DNA from: an uncultured Methylibium sp.
GTDB lineage: Bacteria; Pseudomonadota; Gammaproteobacteria; Burkholderiales; Burkholderiaceae_C
Assembly (NCBI RefSeq): GCF_902826655.1
Contig: NZ_CADEFR010000012.1
Coordinates: 1 to 64,000, forward strand
Direction of reading: 5' to 3'
DNA: 64,000 nucleotides
The notes under the pieces were generated by a model. The model was not told the DNA's origin. It saw nothing but the letters and a program-made list of their open reading frames with translations, and did not search any database. Below, piece by piece: positions 17,531 to 26,864 of the stretch (positions are counted from its first letter, which is position 1; the number at the start of each line of letters is the position of its first letter). A program made the translations under genes and the position numbers.

Positions 17531-18412
17531 ATGCAACGCAAAGGCATCATCCTCGCCGGCGGTTCCGGCACCCGGCTGCACCCGGCGACCCTGGCCGTGA
17601 GCAAGCAGCTCCTGCCGGTCTACGACAAGCCGATGGTCTATTACCCGCTGGCGGCGCTGATGCTGGCGGGCATCCGCGACATCCTTGTCATCAGCACGCC
17701 GCAAGACACGCCGCGCTTCGAGGCACTGCTGGGCGACGGCCACCAGTGGGGCCTCAACCTGAGCTATTGCGTCCAGCCCTCGCCCGACGGCCTGGCGCAG
17801 GCCTTCATCCTGGGCCGCCGCTTCGTCGATGGTCGACCCAGTGCGCTGGTGCTCGGCGACAACATCTTCTACGGCCACGACTTCCACACGCTGCTGGGCC
17901 GCGCCGCGACGCGCACCGACGGTGCCACGGTGTTCGCCTATCACGTGCAGGACCCCGAGCGCTACGGCGTCGTCGAGTTCGACGCGAACCAGGCCGCCGT
18001 CAGCATCGAAGAAAAGCCGGTCCGGCCCAAGAGCAGCTACGCGGTGACAGGCCTGTACTTCTACGACGCCCAGGTCTGCGACATCGCCGCCGACATCAAG
18101 CCCTCGGCGCGCGGCGAGCTGGAGATCACCGAGGTCAATGCCCGCTACCTGGCTCGCGGCCAGCTGGGCGTCGAGATCATGGGCCGCGGCTACGCCTGGC
18201 TCGACACCGGCACGCACGACAGCCTGCTCGAGGCCGGCCAGTTCATCGCCACGCTCGAGAAGCGCCAGGGCCTCAAGGTCGCCTGCCCCGAGGAGATCGC
18301 CTACCGGGCCGGCTGGATCGACGCCGAGCAGCTGCAGCGCCTGGCGCAGCCGATGCTGAAGAACGGCTACGGCCAGTACCTGATCAAGCTGCTGAGCGAC
18401 CGCGTGTTCTGA
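17531..18412 (+). CDS. rfbA: Glucose-1-phosphate thymidylyltransferase
   Basis: Makes dTDP-glucose, the entry step to dTDP-L-rhamnose. The 293-residue nucleotidyltransferase has [13 protein letters not shown] (8-20), the nucleotide-binding signature, [11 protein letters not shown] and [16 protein letters not shown]. These are the RmlA landmarks. It follows rfbD by 25 bp and precedes rfbC by 5 bp. Confidence 0.97.
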   Translation: MQRKGIILAGGSGTRLHPATLAVSKQLLPVYDKPMVYYPLAALMLAGIRDILVISTPQDTPRFEALLGDGHQWGLNLSYCVQPSPDGLAQAFILGRRFVDGRPSALVLGDNIFYGHDFHTLLGRAATRTDGATVFAYHVQDPERYGVVEFDANQAAVSIEEKPVRPKSSYAVTGLYFYDAQVCDIAADIKPSARGELEITEVNARYLARGQLGVEIMGRGYAWLDTGTHDSLLEAGQFIATLEKRQGLKVACPEEIAYRAGWIDAEQLQRLAQPMLKNGYGQYLIKLLSDRVF

Positions 18413-18417
18413 GCCCC

Positions 18418-18987
18418 ATGAAGCTGCTGCCCACCGAAATCCGCGACGTCGTCCTCGTCGAGCCCGCCGTCTTCGGCGACGACCGCGGCTGGTTCTACGA
18501 GAGCTTCAACGAGGCGCGCTTCCACGCCGAGCTGGCGACGCTGGGGCTGCCTGCCCCGCGGGCCTTCGTGCAGGACAACCACTCGTGCTCGAAGCGCGGC
18601 GTGCTGCGCGGCCTGCACTACCAGCTGCCGCCGCATGCGCAAGGCAAGCTGGTGCGCGTGGTGCGGGGATCGGCGTGGGACGTGGCGGTCGACATCCGCC
18701 GCGGCTCGCCGACCTTCGGGCGCTGGGTCGGTGCCGAGCTCACCGAGGCCAACAAGCGCATGTTGTGGATCCCCGAGGGCTTCGCGCACGGCTTCGTCGC
18801 GCTCGAGGACGACACCCACTTCCTCTACAAGACGACCGATGTGTACGCGCGCGACTGCGAGCGCAGCATCCGCTGGGACGACACCGAACTCGGCATCGCC
18901 TGGCCCTCGCTTGGAAGCTCGCCGCTGCTGGCACCGAAGGACGCCGCCGCGCCGGCCTTCGCCGCCGCCGACCTGTTCGGCGGCTAG
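18418..18987 (+). CDS. rfbC: dTDP-4-dehydrorhamnose 3,5-epimerase
   Basis: Third enzyme of dTDP-L-rhamnose synthesis. The 189-residue cupin-fold protein has catalytic His67 (GVLRGLHYQ), Tyr137 in FLYKTTDVY and the signature IPEGFAHGF. Its TAG stop overlaps the stop of the convergent WecA-like gene in a shared CTAG, so the rfb unit ends abruptly here with no room for a terminator. Confidence 0.97.
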   Translation: MKLLPTEIRDVVLVEPAVFGDDRGWFYESFNEARFHAELATLGLPAPRAFVQDNHSCSKRGVLRGLHYQLPPHAQGKLVRVVRGSAWDVAVDIRRGSPTFGRWVGAELTEANKRMLWIPEGFAHGFVALEDDTHFLYKTTDVYARDCERSIRWDDTELGIAWPSLGSSPLLAPKDAAAPAFAAADLFGG

Positions 18988-20078
18988 CGTCTCAGCACCA
19001 TCCAGCGCGGCGCCCGGAAGCGCACGATGGAGGCGTACAGCAGCACGTAGCCGACGCCGAACAGCACGATGAAGCCGCCCAGCACGCGGGAGTCGTCCCA
19101 CCACAGCAGGCTGGGCACGATCGCCAGCAGGCACAGCAGCCACAGGTAGGGCGCCGTCATCGAGTTGCGCCGGGTCAGCTGCTTGGCGTCGCGGCTGCCG
19201 ATGGCCCAGCGCAGCACGCGGCGGTAGATCAGGCTGTGCAGGTGCACGCCGTCGGGCATGCCCATCGCCTGGCCGCGCACGAACTTGCGGCGGTACATCG
19301 AGAACAGCGTCTCGAACACCGGGTAGATCGCCATCAGCAGCGGGAACAGCGGCGAGACATCGGGGTTGCGATGCAGCAGCAGGATGCTGAGCTCGGCCAC
19401 GTAGAAGCCCAGGAAGTAGGCCCCGCCGTCGCCCAGGAAGATCAGCCCGGCCGGGTAGTTCCACACGAAGAAACCGAGCACCGCGCCGGCGCCGATGAGG
19501 GCCAGGCTCGCGATCGTCGAGTCGCCGACCTGGTAGGCCACGTAGGTGATGGCCAGCAGCATCATCACCACGCACATCGACGCCAGGCCGTTGAAGCCGT
19601 CGATGATGTTCACCGCGTTGGCGATGCCGGCGACGACGAAGACGGCCAGGAAGGCGGCGCCGGCCGGATAGGACGCCACCCAGTCCAGGCCCCACAGGTC
19701 GGTGCGCGCGATCGTCGCGCCGAGCACGTGCACCGCCAGCAGCGCCGACAGCGCGGTGGCGGCCAGGCGGTAGCGTGGCGCCACGCGCTTCGTCAGGTCC
19801 TCGGTCAGACCGGCGGCGAAGGCCGGCAGGCCGCAGGCCAGCAGACCGATCGCCAGCGCCGACCCGGCATCGCCGACGCGCGAGGCGTAGACGAAGATCG
19901 CTGCCGCCAGGCCGCAGGCGATGCCGATGCCGCCGACCCGCGGAACGGCCCGAACGTGGAACTTCTGGGGGCCCGACATGTCGGCATCGGCGGAGAGGTG
20001 GCCGTGCGATCGGGCCGAGCGAACGAGCAGCAGCGTGGCCGCGGCCGACACCGCGAGCGCAAGAAGAAACAACAGCAT
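18984..20078 (-). CDS. Polyprenyl-phosphate sugar-1-phosphate transferase (WecA/MraY family)
   Basis: Integral-membrane enzyme that starts lipid-linked glycan synthesis by moving a sugar-1-phosphate, usually HexNAc-1-P, to undecaprenyl phosphate. The 364-residue protein has about ten membrane segments. Family motifs are AAGLTEDLTKRVAPR, NAVNIIDGFNGLA, FLGDGGAYFLGF and a His motif in PDGVHLHSLIYRR, as in WecA/WbpL. The start at 20078 was chosen because a signal-like helix begins there; upstream codons are unlikely. It lies antisense within the plus-strand locus, divergent from the EPS regulator. The donor sugar cannot be told from sequence. Confidence 0.88.
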   Translation of the reverse strand: MLLFLLALAVSAAATLLLVRSARSHGHLSADADMSGPQKFHVRAVPRVGGIGIACGLAAAIFVYASRVGDAGSALAIGLLACGLPAFAAGLTEDLTKRVAPRYRLAATALSALLAVHVLGATIARTDLWGLDWVASYPAGAAFLAVFVVAGIANAVNIIDGFNGLASMCVVMMLLAITYVAYQVGDSTIASLALIGAGAVLGFFVWNYPAGLIFLGDGGAYFLGFYVAELSILLLHRNPDVSPLFPLLMAIYPVFETLFSMYRRKFVRGQAMGMPDGVHLHSLIYRRVLRWAIGSRDAKQLTRRNSMTAPYLWLLCLLAIVPSLLWWDDSRVLGGFIVLFGVGYVLLYASIVRFRAPRWMVLRR

Positions 20079-20083
20079 GCGGC

Positions 20084-20089
20084 AGTGTA
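20084..20089 (-). promoter_or_regulatory. -10-like TACACT 5 nt before the WecA-like start
   Basis: On the minus strand TACACT ends 5 nt before the ATG at 20078. This repeats the near-leaderless spacing seen at rfbB, maf and ubiH. A second TACACT on the plus strand (20151-20156) lies 32 nt before the regulator's GTG, so the 110-bp gap may hold two divergent promoters. Confidence 0.35.
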
Positions 20090-20188
20090 GCCAGCGCCCC
20101 GGCGGACCCGCGTTCGAGTGGCCCGGGGTTCCGGCTCGCGGCATCGTGGCTACACTACTGTTCACCCGCTGAACGCACTCCGCCCACC

Positions 20189-20554
20189 GTGTCGCCGCTC
20201 ACCCTGCATGCCACTGCCGACCCCGAGGCCACGCGCCTCGAGGTCCTGCGGCTGCTGGCCGAGCAGCCCGAGTTGTCGCAACGCGAACTGTCCCGCGCGC
20301 TGGGCTTGAGCCTGGGCAAGACCAACTACGTGCTGCGCGCGCTGCTCGAGCGCGGCCAGCTCAAGATGAGCAACTTCCGCCGCAGCGACCGCAAGCTGGC
20401 CTATGCCTACCTGCTGACGCCGGCCGGCGTGCGAGAAAAACTGCGCCTCACCCGCAGCTTCCTGTTACGCAAGGAGGCCGAGTTCGAGCGACTGCAGGCT
20501 ACGCTGGCGACCCTGCGCGCTGAAGTCGAGCGCGAAACCCGTGCCGGACGATGA
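20189..20554 (+). CDS. MarR-family EPS-associated transcriptional regulator
   Basis: A 121-residue winged-helix protein. The recognition region reads EQPELSQRELSRALGLSLG, then KTNYVLRALLERGQLK. A wing NFRRSDRKLAYAYLLTPAGV and a C-terminal helix RSFLLRKEAEFERLQATL follow. This layout matches the small MarR-type regulators found beside exopolysaccharide genes. The start is a GTG at 20189; no in-frame ATG precedes the domain. It begins the manC-fcl-gmd unit and faces the WecA-like gene, so it may control both. The effector is unknown. Confidence 0.82.
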   Translation: MSPLTLHATADPEATRLEVLRLLAEQPELSQRELSRALGLSLGKTNYVLRALLERGQLKMSNFRRSDRKLAYAYLLTPAGVREKLRLTRSFLLRKEAEFERLQATLATLRAEVERETRAGR

Positions 20555-20567
20555 AGGTCACGACGAC

Positions 20568-22028
20568 ATGACGACTCAGCCCTCCTCCCTGCAGATCCAG
20601 CCGGTCGTCATGGCCGGCGGCAGCGGTACGCGCCTGTGGCCGCTGTCGCGCGCCGGCTACCCGAAGCAGTTCCTCGTGCTGAACGGAGAACGCACGCTGT
20701 TCCAGCAGGCCGTGCAGCGCACGGTGGACCTCGTCGACGACGGCATCACGGTCGCGGCGCCGCTCATCGTGGGCAACGAGGAACATCGCTTCATGGTGCT
20801 GGACCAGCTGCGCGAGCTCAAGCTCGACGGCGCGGCGCGCCTGCTGCTCGAGCCGGTCGGGCGCAACACCGCTCCGGCGCTGACGCTCGCCGCGCTGCAG
20901 GCCCTGGAAGGCGGCCAGGACCCGGTGCTGGTGGTGTCGCCGGCCGACCAGACGGTGACCGACCCGGGCACCTTCTGCGAATCGCTGCGCCAGGCCGCGC
21001 GCGCGGCGGCCGGCGGCGCCATCGTGATCCTCGGCGTCGTGCCGGACCACCCCGAGACCGGCTTCGGCTACATCCGCAGCGCCGACGCCGCCGATGGCCA
21101 GGCCGCCTGCGTCGCGCAGTTCGTCGAGAAGCCGGACGCCGACACCGCGGTGCGCTACCTGGCCGAGGGCTGCTATTTCTGGAACAGCGGCCTGTTCGTG
21201 CTGCGCGCCTCGGCGTGGCTGAAGGCGCTGGAGAGCTTCCGCCCCGACATCCTGGCCGCGTCGCGCGCCGCCTGGCAGGCCCGCGGCACCGACGGCAGCT
21301 TCGTGCGGCCGGGCAAGGCCGAGTTCGCGGCCATCCCGTCCGAGTCGGTGGACTACGCGGTGATGGAGCGCTGCCCCGGCAGCGCCTACGACATCCGCAT
21401 GCTGCCGCTCGATGCCGGCTGGAGCGACCTGGGCGCCTGGGATGCCGTCTGGCAAGTGACCGACAAGGACGCGCACGGCAACGCAGTGGTCGGCGACGCG
21501 CTGCTGCACGACAGCCGCAACACGCTGGTCCATGCGACCAGCCGGCTCGTCAGCGCCGTCGGTGTCGACAACATCGTCATCGTCGAGACGCCCGACGCCG
21601 TGCTGGTCACCGACCGGGCGCACAGCCAGGACGTGAAGCAGGTGGTCGGCCGCCTCGGGCGCGAGCAGCGCGGCGAGCTCGCCCTGCACCGCAAGGTCTA
21701 CCGGCCCTGGGGCTGGTACGACAGCATCGACCACGGCCCGCGCTTCCAGGTCAAGCGCATCATGGTCAAGCCCGGCGCGTCGCTCAGTTTGCAGAAGCAC
21801 CACCACCGCGCCGAGCACTGGATCGTCGTCACCGGCACCGCCGAGGTGACCTGCGGCGAGAAGAAGCTGCTGCTGACCGAGAACCAGAGCACCTACATCC
21901 CGCTCGGCGAAGTGCACCGCCTCGCCAACCCCGGCAAGACCGCGCTCGAGATCATCGAGGTCCAGTCCGGCAGCTACCTGGGCGAGGACGACATCGTGCG
22001 CTACGAAGACACCTACGGACGCAGCTGA
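20568..22028 (+). CDS. manC: Mannose-1-phosphate guanylyltransferase / mannose-6-phosphate isomerase
   Basis: Bifunctional enzyme that supplies GDP-mannose. Of 486 residues, the N-terminal 350 are a nucleotidyltransferase with [20 protein letters not shown] (15-34) and FVEKPD. The C-terminal 120 are a cupin isomerase domain with [18 protein letters not shown] and [12 protein letters not shown]. The ATG at 20568 has GAAGGT 8 nt upstream; an in-frame GTG at 20541 overlaps the regulator. It feeds the next two genes toward GDP-L-fucose. Phosphomannomutase is not in the window. Confidence 0.96.
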   Translation: MTTQPSSLQIQPVVMAGGSGTRLWPLSRAGYPKQFLVLNGERTLFQQAVQRTVDLVDDGITVAAPLIVGNEEHRFMVLDQLRELKLDGAARLLLEPVGRNTAPALTLAALQALEGGQDPVLVVSPADQTVTDPGTFCESLRQAARAAAGGAIVILGVVPDHPETGFGYIRSADAADGQAACVAQFVEKPDADTAVRYLAEGCYFWNSGLFVLRASAWLKALESFRPDILAASRAAWQARGTDGSFVRPGKAEFAAIPSESVDYAVMERCPGSAYDIRMLPLDAGWSDLGAWDAVWQVTDKDAHGNAVVGDALLHDSRNTLVHATSRLVSAVGVDNIVIVETPDAVLVTDRAHSQDVKQVVGRLGREQRGELALHRKVYRPWGWYDSIDHGPRFQVKRIMVKPGASLSLQKHHHRAEHWIVVTGTAEVTCGEKKLLLTENQSTYIPLGEVHRLANPGKTALEIIEVQSGSYLGEDDIVRYEDTYGRS

Positions 22029-22030
22029 CG

Positions 22031-22969
22031 ATGAGTGCAGGCATCACCCCGGACGCCAAGGTCTACGTCGCCGGCCATCGCGGCATGGTCGGCAGCGCGC
22101 TGGTGCGGCGGCTCCAGGCCGGCGGCTACCGCCAGGTGCTGTGCCGCGGCCGCGACCAGCTGGACCTGCTGGACCCGCGCGCGGTGCAGGCCTTCCTGGA
22201 CGCCGAGCGGCCCGACTACATCTTCATCGCGGCCGCCAAGGTCGGCGGCATCCAGGCCAACGACCAGTTCCGCGCCGACTTCCTGCACCAGAACCTGCTC
22301 ATCGAGGCCAACCTGATCCACGGCGCCCACCTGGCCGGCGTGCAGCGGCTGATGTTCCTGGGCTCCAGCTGCATCTACCCGCGCGACTGCCCGCAGCCGA
22401 TCCGCGAGGACTACCTGCTCACCGGCCCGCTCGAACCCACCAACGAGCCCTATGCGATCGCCAAGATCGCCGGCATCAAGCTGTGCGAGAGCTACAACCG
22501 CCAGCACGGCCGCCAGTACGTGAGCGTGATGCCGACCAACCTGTACGGCCCCAACGACAACTACGACCTCGCCAGCAGCCACGTGCTGCCGGCGCTGATC
22601 CGCAAGGCCCACGAGGCCAGGCTGCGCGGCGACGCCGAGTACGTGGTCTGGGGCAGCGGCACGCCGCGGCGCGAGTTCCTGTACGTGGACGACCTGGCCG
22701 ATGCCTGCGTGCACCTGGCCGAGCAGGGCTACGACGGTCCGCTGGTCAACATCGGCACCGGCGAGGACGTGACCATCCGCGAGCTGGCCCAGACCGTGAT
22801 GGACGTCGTCGGCTTCAAGGGCCGCATCAGCTTCGACAGCGGCAAGCCCGACGGCACGCCGCGCAAGCTGCTGGACGTGTCGCGCCTCGCGGGCCTGGGC
22901 TGGCGCGCGCGCACCGGCCTGCGCGACGGCATCCGCCTCGCGTACGACCACGCCCCCTTCCACGGCTGA
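22031..22969 (+). CDS. fcl: GDP-L-fucose synthase
   Basis: Epimerises and reduces GDP-4-keto-6-deoxymannose to GDP-L-fucose. The 312-residue product has [14 protein letters not shown] (13-26), the Fcl form of the Rossmann motif, GSSCIYP (111-117) and Tyr141/Lys145 ([11 protein letters not shown]). [13 protein letters not shown] is the substrate-binding segment. It begins 2 nt after the manC stop. Unusually, fcl comes before gmd. Confidence 0.96.
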   Translation: MSAGITPDAKVYVAGHRGMVGSALVRRLQAGGYRQVLCRGRDQLDLLDPRAVQAFLDAERPDYIFIAAAKVGGIQANDQFRADFLHQNLLIEANLIHGAHLAGVQRLMFLGSSCIYPRDCPQPIREDYLLTGPLEPTNEPYAIAKIAGIKLCESYNRQHGRQYVSVMPTNLYGPNDNYDLASSHVLPALIRKAHEARLRGDAEYVVWGSGTPRREFLYVDDLADACVHLAEQGYDGPLVNIGTGEDVTIRELAQTVMDVVGFKGRISFDSGKPDGTPRKLLDVSRLAGLGWRARTGLRDGIRLAYDHAPFHG

Positions 22970-23001
22970 GCCGGCCACCCCACCCTTCGCCCCTTCCGAC
23001 C

Positions 23002-24123
23002 ATGACGACACCGAAAGTTGCCCTCATCACCGGCGTGACCGGCCAGGACGGCGCCTACCTCTCCGAGCTGCTGTTGAACAAGGGCTACCAGGTGCATGGC
23101 ATCAAGCGCCGCGCCAGCCTCTTCAACACCGACCGCATCGACCACCTGTACCAGGACCCGCACGTCGACCACCAGCGCTTCACGCTGCACTACGGCGACC
23201 TGACCGACAGCACCAACCTGATCCGCATCATCCAGCAGGTGCAGCCGGACGAGATCTACAACCTGGCGGCCATGAGCCACGTGGCGGTGAGTTTCGAGAC
23301 GCCGGAGTACACCGCCAACGCCGACGGCATCGGCACGCTGCGCATCCTGGAGGCCATCCGCATCCTGGGCCTGGAGAAGAAGACCCGCTTCTACCAGGCC
23401 AGCACCAGCGAGCTCTACGGCCTGGTGCAGGAGATCCCGCAGAAGGAGACCACGCCCTTCTACCCCCGCAGCCCCTATGCGGTGGCCAAGCTCTACGGCT
23501 ACTGGATCACCGTCAACTACCGCGAGGCCTACGGCCTGTACGCCTGCAACGGCATCCTCTTCAACCACGAGAGCCCGCTGCGCGGCGAGACCTTCGTCAC
23601 GCGCAAGATCACCCGCGCGATGGCGCGCATCGCGCTGGGCCTGCAGGACTGCCTGTACCTCGGCAACCTGTCGGCGCTGCGCGACTGGGGCCACGCCAAG
23701 GACTACGTCGAGATGCAGTGGCTGATGCTCCAGCAGCAGCAGGCCGAGGACTTCGTCATCGCCACCGGCGTGCAGTACAGCGTGCGGCAGTTCGTGGAGT
23801 TCTCGGCCAGGGAGCTGGGCGTGGAGCTGCGCTTCGAGGGCCAGGGCGACGCGGAGATCGGCATCGTGGCGGCGGTGAACGGCAGCAAGGCGCGCTGCAA
23901 GGTCGGCGACGTGATCGTGCGGGTCGACCCCCGCTACTACCGCCCGACCGAAGTGGAAACGCTGCTCGGCGACCCCAGCAAGGCCAAGGCCAAGCTGGGC
24001 TGGACGCCGAAGATCACGCTGCCGGAGCTGGTGAAGGAGATGGTCGAGGCGGACTACGCGTCGGCCAAGCGGGACAGCCTGGTGAAGCTGGCGGGGTTCC
24101 AGGCGTATGACTATCACGAGTGA
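23002..24123 (+). CDS. gmd: GDP-mannose 4,6-dehydratase
   Basis: First committed step from GDP-mannose to GDP-L-fucose. The 373-residue length is exactly that of the family. Visible are [17 protein letters not shown] (9-25), the catalytic Thr135-Ser136-Glu137 (ASTSELYG) and Tyr159/Lys163 ([12 protein letters not shown]). [17 protein letters not shown] is the GDP-mannose-binding stretch. The alternative product GDP-D-rhamnose would need an Rmd reductase; fcl next door argues for fucose. Confidence 0.97.
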   Translation: MTTPKVALITGVTGQDGAYLSELLLNKGYQVHGIKRRASLFNTDRIDHLYQDPHVDHQRFTLHYGDLTDSTNLIRIIQQVQPDEIYNLAAMSHVAVSFETPEYTANADGIGTLRILEAIRILGLEKKTRFYQASTSELYGLVQEIPQKETTPFYPRSPYAVAKLYGYWITVNYREAYGLYACNGILFNHESPLRGETFVTRKITRAMARIALGLQDCLYLGNLSALRDWGHAKDYVEMQWLMLQQQQAEDFVIATGVQYSVRQFVEFSARELGVELRFEGQGDAEIGIVAAVNGSKARCKVGDVIVRVDPRYYRPTEVETLLGDPSKAKAKLGWTPKITLPELVKEMVEADYASAKRDSLVKLAGFQAYDYHE

Positions 24124-24183
24124 TTTCTCGCCGAGCGACGGCGCTTTCCACGACCCTGCCTGGGCCACCGGCCCGCATGACGC

Positions 24184-25242
24184 ATGATTGAATTCGCCAT
24201 TGTCGGCTGCGGCCGCATTGCCAAGCGCCACGCCGAGTTGCTGGGCACCGGACAGATCGCCGGAGCTCGCCTGTCAGCTGTCTGCGACGTGCGTCCCGAG
24301 AGGGCCGAAGCGTTCGGCCAGCGCTACGACGTCCCATGGACCACGTCCCTCGACGAATTACTGGCGCGTCCGGGCATCGACGTCGTGTCGGTGCTGACTC
24401 CGAGCGGCATGCACGCTGCCCATGTGATCGCGGTCGCGCGCTCCAGGCGCCACATCGTCGTCGAGAAGCCGATGGCTCTGACGCTGGCCGATGGCGACGC
24501 GATGATCGAGGCTGCCGACGCTGCAGACGTGCGCCTCTTCGTCGTCAAGCAGAACCGCTTCAATGTGCCGGTCGTCAAGGCGCGCGAAGCGCTGGACACA
24601 GGCCGCTTCGGGCAGCTGGTGCTGGGCACGGTGCGCGTGCGTTGGTGCCGCGACCAAGCCTACTATGCCCAGGACGATTGGCGCGGTACCTGGGCGCAGG
24701 ATGGCGGCGTCATCGCCAACCAGGCCAGCCATCACGTGGACATGTTGACGTGGTTCATGGGAGAGGTCGAGAGCGTGCACGCGCGCGGCAGCACGGCGCT
24801 GGTCGACATCGAGACCGAAGACACCTGCGTCGCGACGCTCAAGTTCCGCAACGGCGCACTCGGTGTGGTCGAGGCCACGGCCGCGACGCGTCCGAAAGAT
24901 CTGGAAGGCTCGCTGTCGGTGCTGGGTGCCGGTGGCACGGTGGAGATTGCGGGTTTCGCGGTCAACAAGATCCGCACCTGGCAGTTCACCGAAGCGCAGG
25001 AGCACGACCAGGCCGTCGTTGAGCGCTATTCGGTCAACCCCCCGAACGTCTATGGCTTCGGTCACCAGGCCTACTACGAGCATGTGGTCGATTGCCTGCG
25101 CAGCGGCCGCCAGGCGCTGGTGGACGGGCACGAGGGGCGCCGCAGCCTCGAGCTGGTGGCGGCACTGTATGAATCGATGGCCAGCGGGCGCGAGGTGAAG
25201 CTTCCACTGCGCGTCGAGCATTCGCGCCTGGGCCGCGGCTGA
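24184..25242 (+). CDS. Gfo/Idh/MocA oxidoreductase (nucleotide-sugar 3-dehydrogenase)
   Basis: A 352-residue NAD-dependent oxidoreductase. The Rossmann motif is VGCGRIAKRHAE (7-18), the catalytic Lys95 is in VVEKPM, and QNRFN (123-127) and NQASHHVDML (179-188) line the active site. Together with the next two genes it forms an oxidase, acetyltransferase and aminotransferase set. Such sets install a 3-amino or 3-acetamido group on UDP-GlcNAc (GnnA/GnnB type) or UDP-GlcNAcA (WbpB/WbpE/WbpD type). The GCGRIAKRH start is closer to GnnA-like enzymes than to WlbA, but substrate choice is inference. Confidence 0.8.
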   Translation: MIEFAIVGCGRIAKRHAELLGTGQIAGARLSAVCDVRPERAEAFGQRYDVPWTTSLDELLARPGIDVVSVLTPSGMHAAHVIAVARSRRHIVVEKPMALTLADGDAMIEAADAADVRLFVVKQNRFNVPVVKAREALDTGRFGQLVLGTVRVRWCRDQAYYAQDDWRGTWAQDGGVIANQASHHVDMLTWFMGEVESVHARGSTALVDIETEDTCVATLKFRNGALGVVEATAATRPKDLEGSLSVLGAGGTVEIAGFAVNKIRTWQFTEAQEHDQAVVERYSVNPPNVYGFGHQAYYEHVVDCLRSGRQALVDGHEGRRSLELVAALYESMASGREVKLPLRVEHSRLGRG

Positions 25243-25245
25243 CGC

Positions 25246-25746
25246 ATGAGCACCGGCCCGACCCAGCTGTCGGTCTCGATCCGCGACGTGCAATGCGGCG
25301 CGCGCGTGCGCATCGTCGAGCCAGCCAACGTCTATGGGTGCACGCTCGGCGACGACTGCTTCGTGGGCCCCTTCGTCGAGATCCAGAAAGGCGTCCTCAT
25401 CGGTGCCCGCACGAAAGTGCAGTCGCATGCATTCATCTGCGAGTTGGTCGAGATCGGCGAGGACTGCTTTGTCGGTCACGGCGTCATGTTCACCAACGAC
25501 CCGTTCTCCGTCGGTGGACCGGCCCGCGGCCGCAGAGCTCTGTGGCGCCGTACGCACATCGGCGATCGCGTCTCGATCGGCTCGAACGCAACGCTGCTGC
25601 CGGTCACCGTCTGCAGCGACGTGGTGATCGGTGCGGGCGCCGTCGTCGCGCGCGATATCACGCGACCCGGCATCTACGCCGGCAATCCTGCGCGGCTGCT
25701 GCGTGCCCTCGATCCCCTTCCGTCGTCTGCCCCCGAATCCGAATGA
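25246..25746 (+). CDS. Hexapeptide-repeat N-acetyltransferase (WbpD/WlbB-like)
   Basis: A 166-residue left-handed beta-helix acyltransferase. The hexapeptide rungs (VYGCTLGDDCFVGPFVEI, VLIGARTKVQSHAFI, VVIGAGAVVARDI) and the C-terminal GIYAGNPARLL are typical of WbpD/WlbB/QdtC-type sugar N-acetyltransferases. FVGHGVMFTND holds the catalytic-His position. Placed between the 3-oxidoreductase and the PLP aminotransferase, it most likely acetylates the new 3-amino group using acetyl-CoA. It starts 3 nt after one gene and overlaps the next by 4 nt. Confidence 0.85.
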   Translation: MSTGPTQLSVSIRDVQCGARVRIVEPANVYGCTLGDDCFVGPFVEIQKGVLIGARTKVQSHAFICELVEIGEDCFVGHGVMFTNDPFSVGGPARGRRALWRRTHIGDRVSIGSNATLLPVTVCSDVVIGAGAVVARDITRPGIYAGNPARLLRALDPLPSSAPESE

Positions 25747-26864
25747 GCGCCATCCCCTTCGTCGACCTGCACGCGCAGTACCTCAGCATCAAGGACGGCA
25801 TCGACGCCGCGATCGCGGAGGTGATCCGCACTTCGGCCTTCATCCGCGGACCTCACGTGCAGCGCTTCGAGCAGGAGTTCGCAGCCGCGACCGGCGCGGC
25901 CCATTGCGTTTCGTGCGCCAACGGCACGGACTCGCTGTACATCGCGATGCGAGCGCTGGGTGTGCAGCCGGGCGATGAGGTGATCGCACCCGCGCATTCG
26001 TGGATTTCCACGACCGAGACCATCACCCAGGCGGGCGGTACCGTGGTCTTCTGCGACACCGAGGCGGAGCACTACACGATCGATCCCGCGCGCATCGAGG
26101 CCCTGATCACTCCGCGCACTGTCGGCATCGTTCCCGTGCACCTGTACGGCCAGCCTGCCGACATGGACTCGATCATGGCGATCGCACGCAAGCATGGCTT
26201 GTGGGTGATCGAGGACTGCGCTCAAGCCCACCTCGCGCGCTACAAGGGGCGCCAGGTCGGTCGCTTCGGCACCGTGGCCTCCTACTCGTTCTATCCCGGC
26301 AAGAACCTGGGTGCAATGGGCGACGCCGGCGCGCTGACGACCGATGACGCCGCGCTCGCCGAGCGCATGGCCATGCTGGCCCGCCACGGCGGCCTGACCA
26401 AGGGAGATCACCAGATCGAAGGCGTGAACAGCCGTCTCGATGGCATGCAGGCCGCTGTGCTATCGGTCAAGCTGCCCCATCTGTCGTCGTGGACCGCGCG
26501 ACGCCAGGAGGTCGCCGCCGAGTACGGCCGCCTGCTCGCCGGCATTCCCGGGCTGGCACTGCCGCAGGTGGCCGAGGGCCGAGAGCACGTCTATCACCTC
26601 TACGTGGTGCGGCACGAGCGGCGCGACGCGCTGGCGCGCCACCTCGCCGAGCGCGGCATCCAGACCGTTGTCAACTACCCGGTCGCGCTGCCCTTCCTGC
26701 CGGCCTACGCGCGTCTGGGCCACCAGCCTGCCGACTTTCCGAACTCGCACGCCCACCAGTCGCGCATCCTGTCGCTGCCGCTCTATCCGGAGATCTCTCC
26801 GGCGCAGCTGCGGGCGGTCGAGGGTGCCATCCGCAAGTTCTGCGACGACGTCAGCGGGCAATGA
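25743..26864 (+). CDS. DegT/DnrJ/EryC1-family sugar aminotransferase (WbpE/GnnB-like)
   Basis: PLP-dependent aminotransferase of 373 residues that converts a keto nucleotide-sugar to the amino sugar. The PLP lysine is Lys187 in SFYPGKNLGAMGDAG. Other family landmarks are FIRGPHVQRFEQEFA, VSCANGTDSLYIAM and IEDCAQAHLA. The FYPGKNLGA-GDAG form is that of 3-aminotransferases such as WbpE, QdtB and GnnB rather than 4-aminotransferases. It is coupled to the acyltransferase upstream and the flippase downstream by ATGA overlaps. Confidence 0.88.
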   Translation: MSAIPFVDLHAQYLSIKDGIDAAIAEVIRTSAFIRGPHVQRFEQEFAAATGAAHCVSCANGTDSLYIAMRALGVQPGDEVIAPAHSWISTTETITQAGGTVVFCDTEAEHYTIDPARIEALITPRTVGIVPVHLYGQPADMDSIMAIARKHGLWVIEDCAQAHLARYKGRQVGRFGTVASYSFYPGKNLGAMGDAGALTTDDAALAERMAMLARHGGLTKGDHQIEGVNSRLDGMQAAVLSVKLPHLSSWTARRQEVAAEYGRLLAGIPGLALPQVAEGREHVYHLYVVRHERRDALARHLAERGIQTVVNYPVALPFLPAYARLGHQPADFPNSHAHQSRILSLPLYPEISPAQLRAVEGAIRKFCDDVSGQ

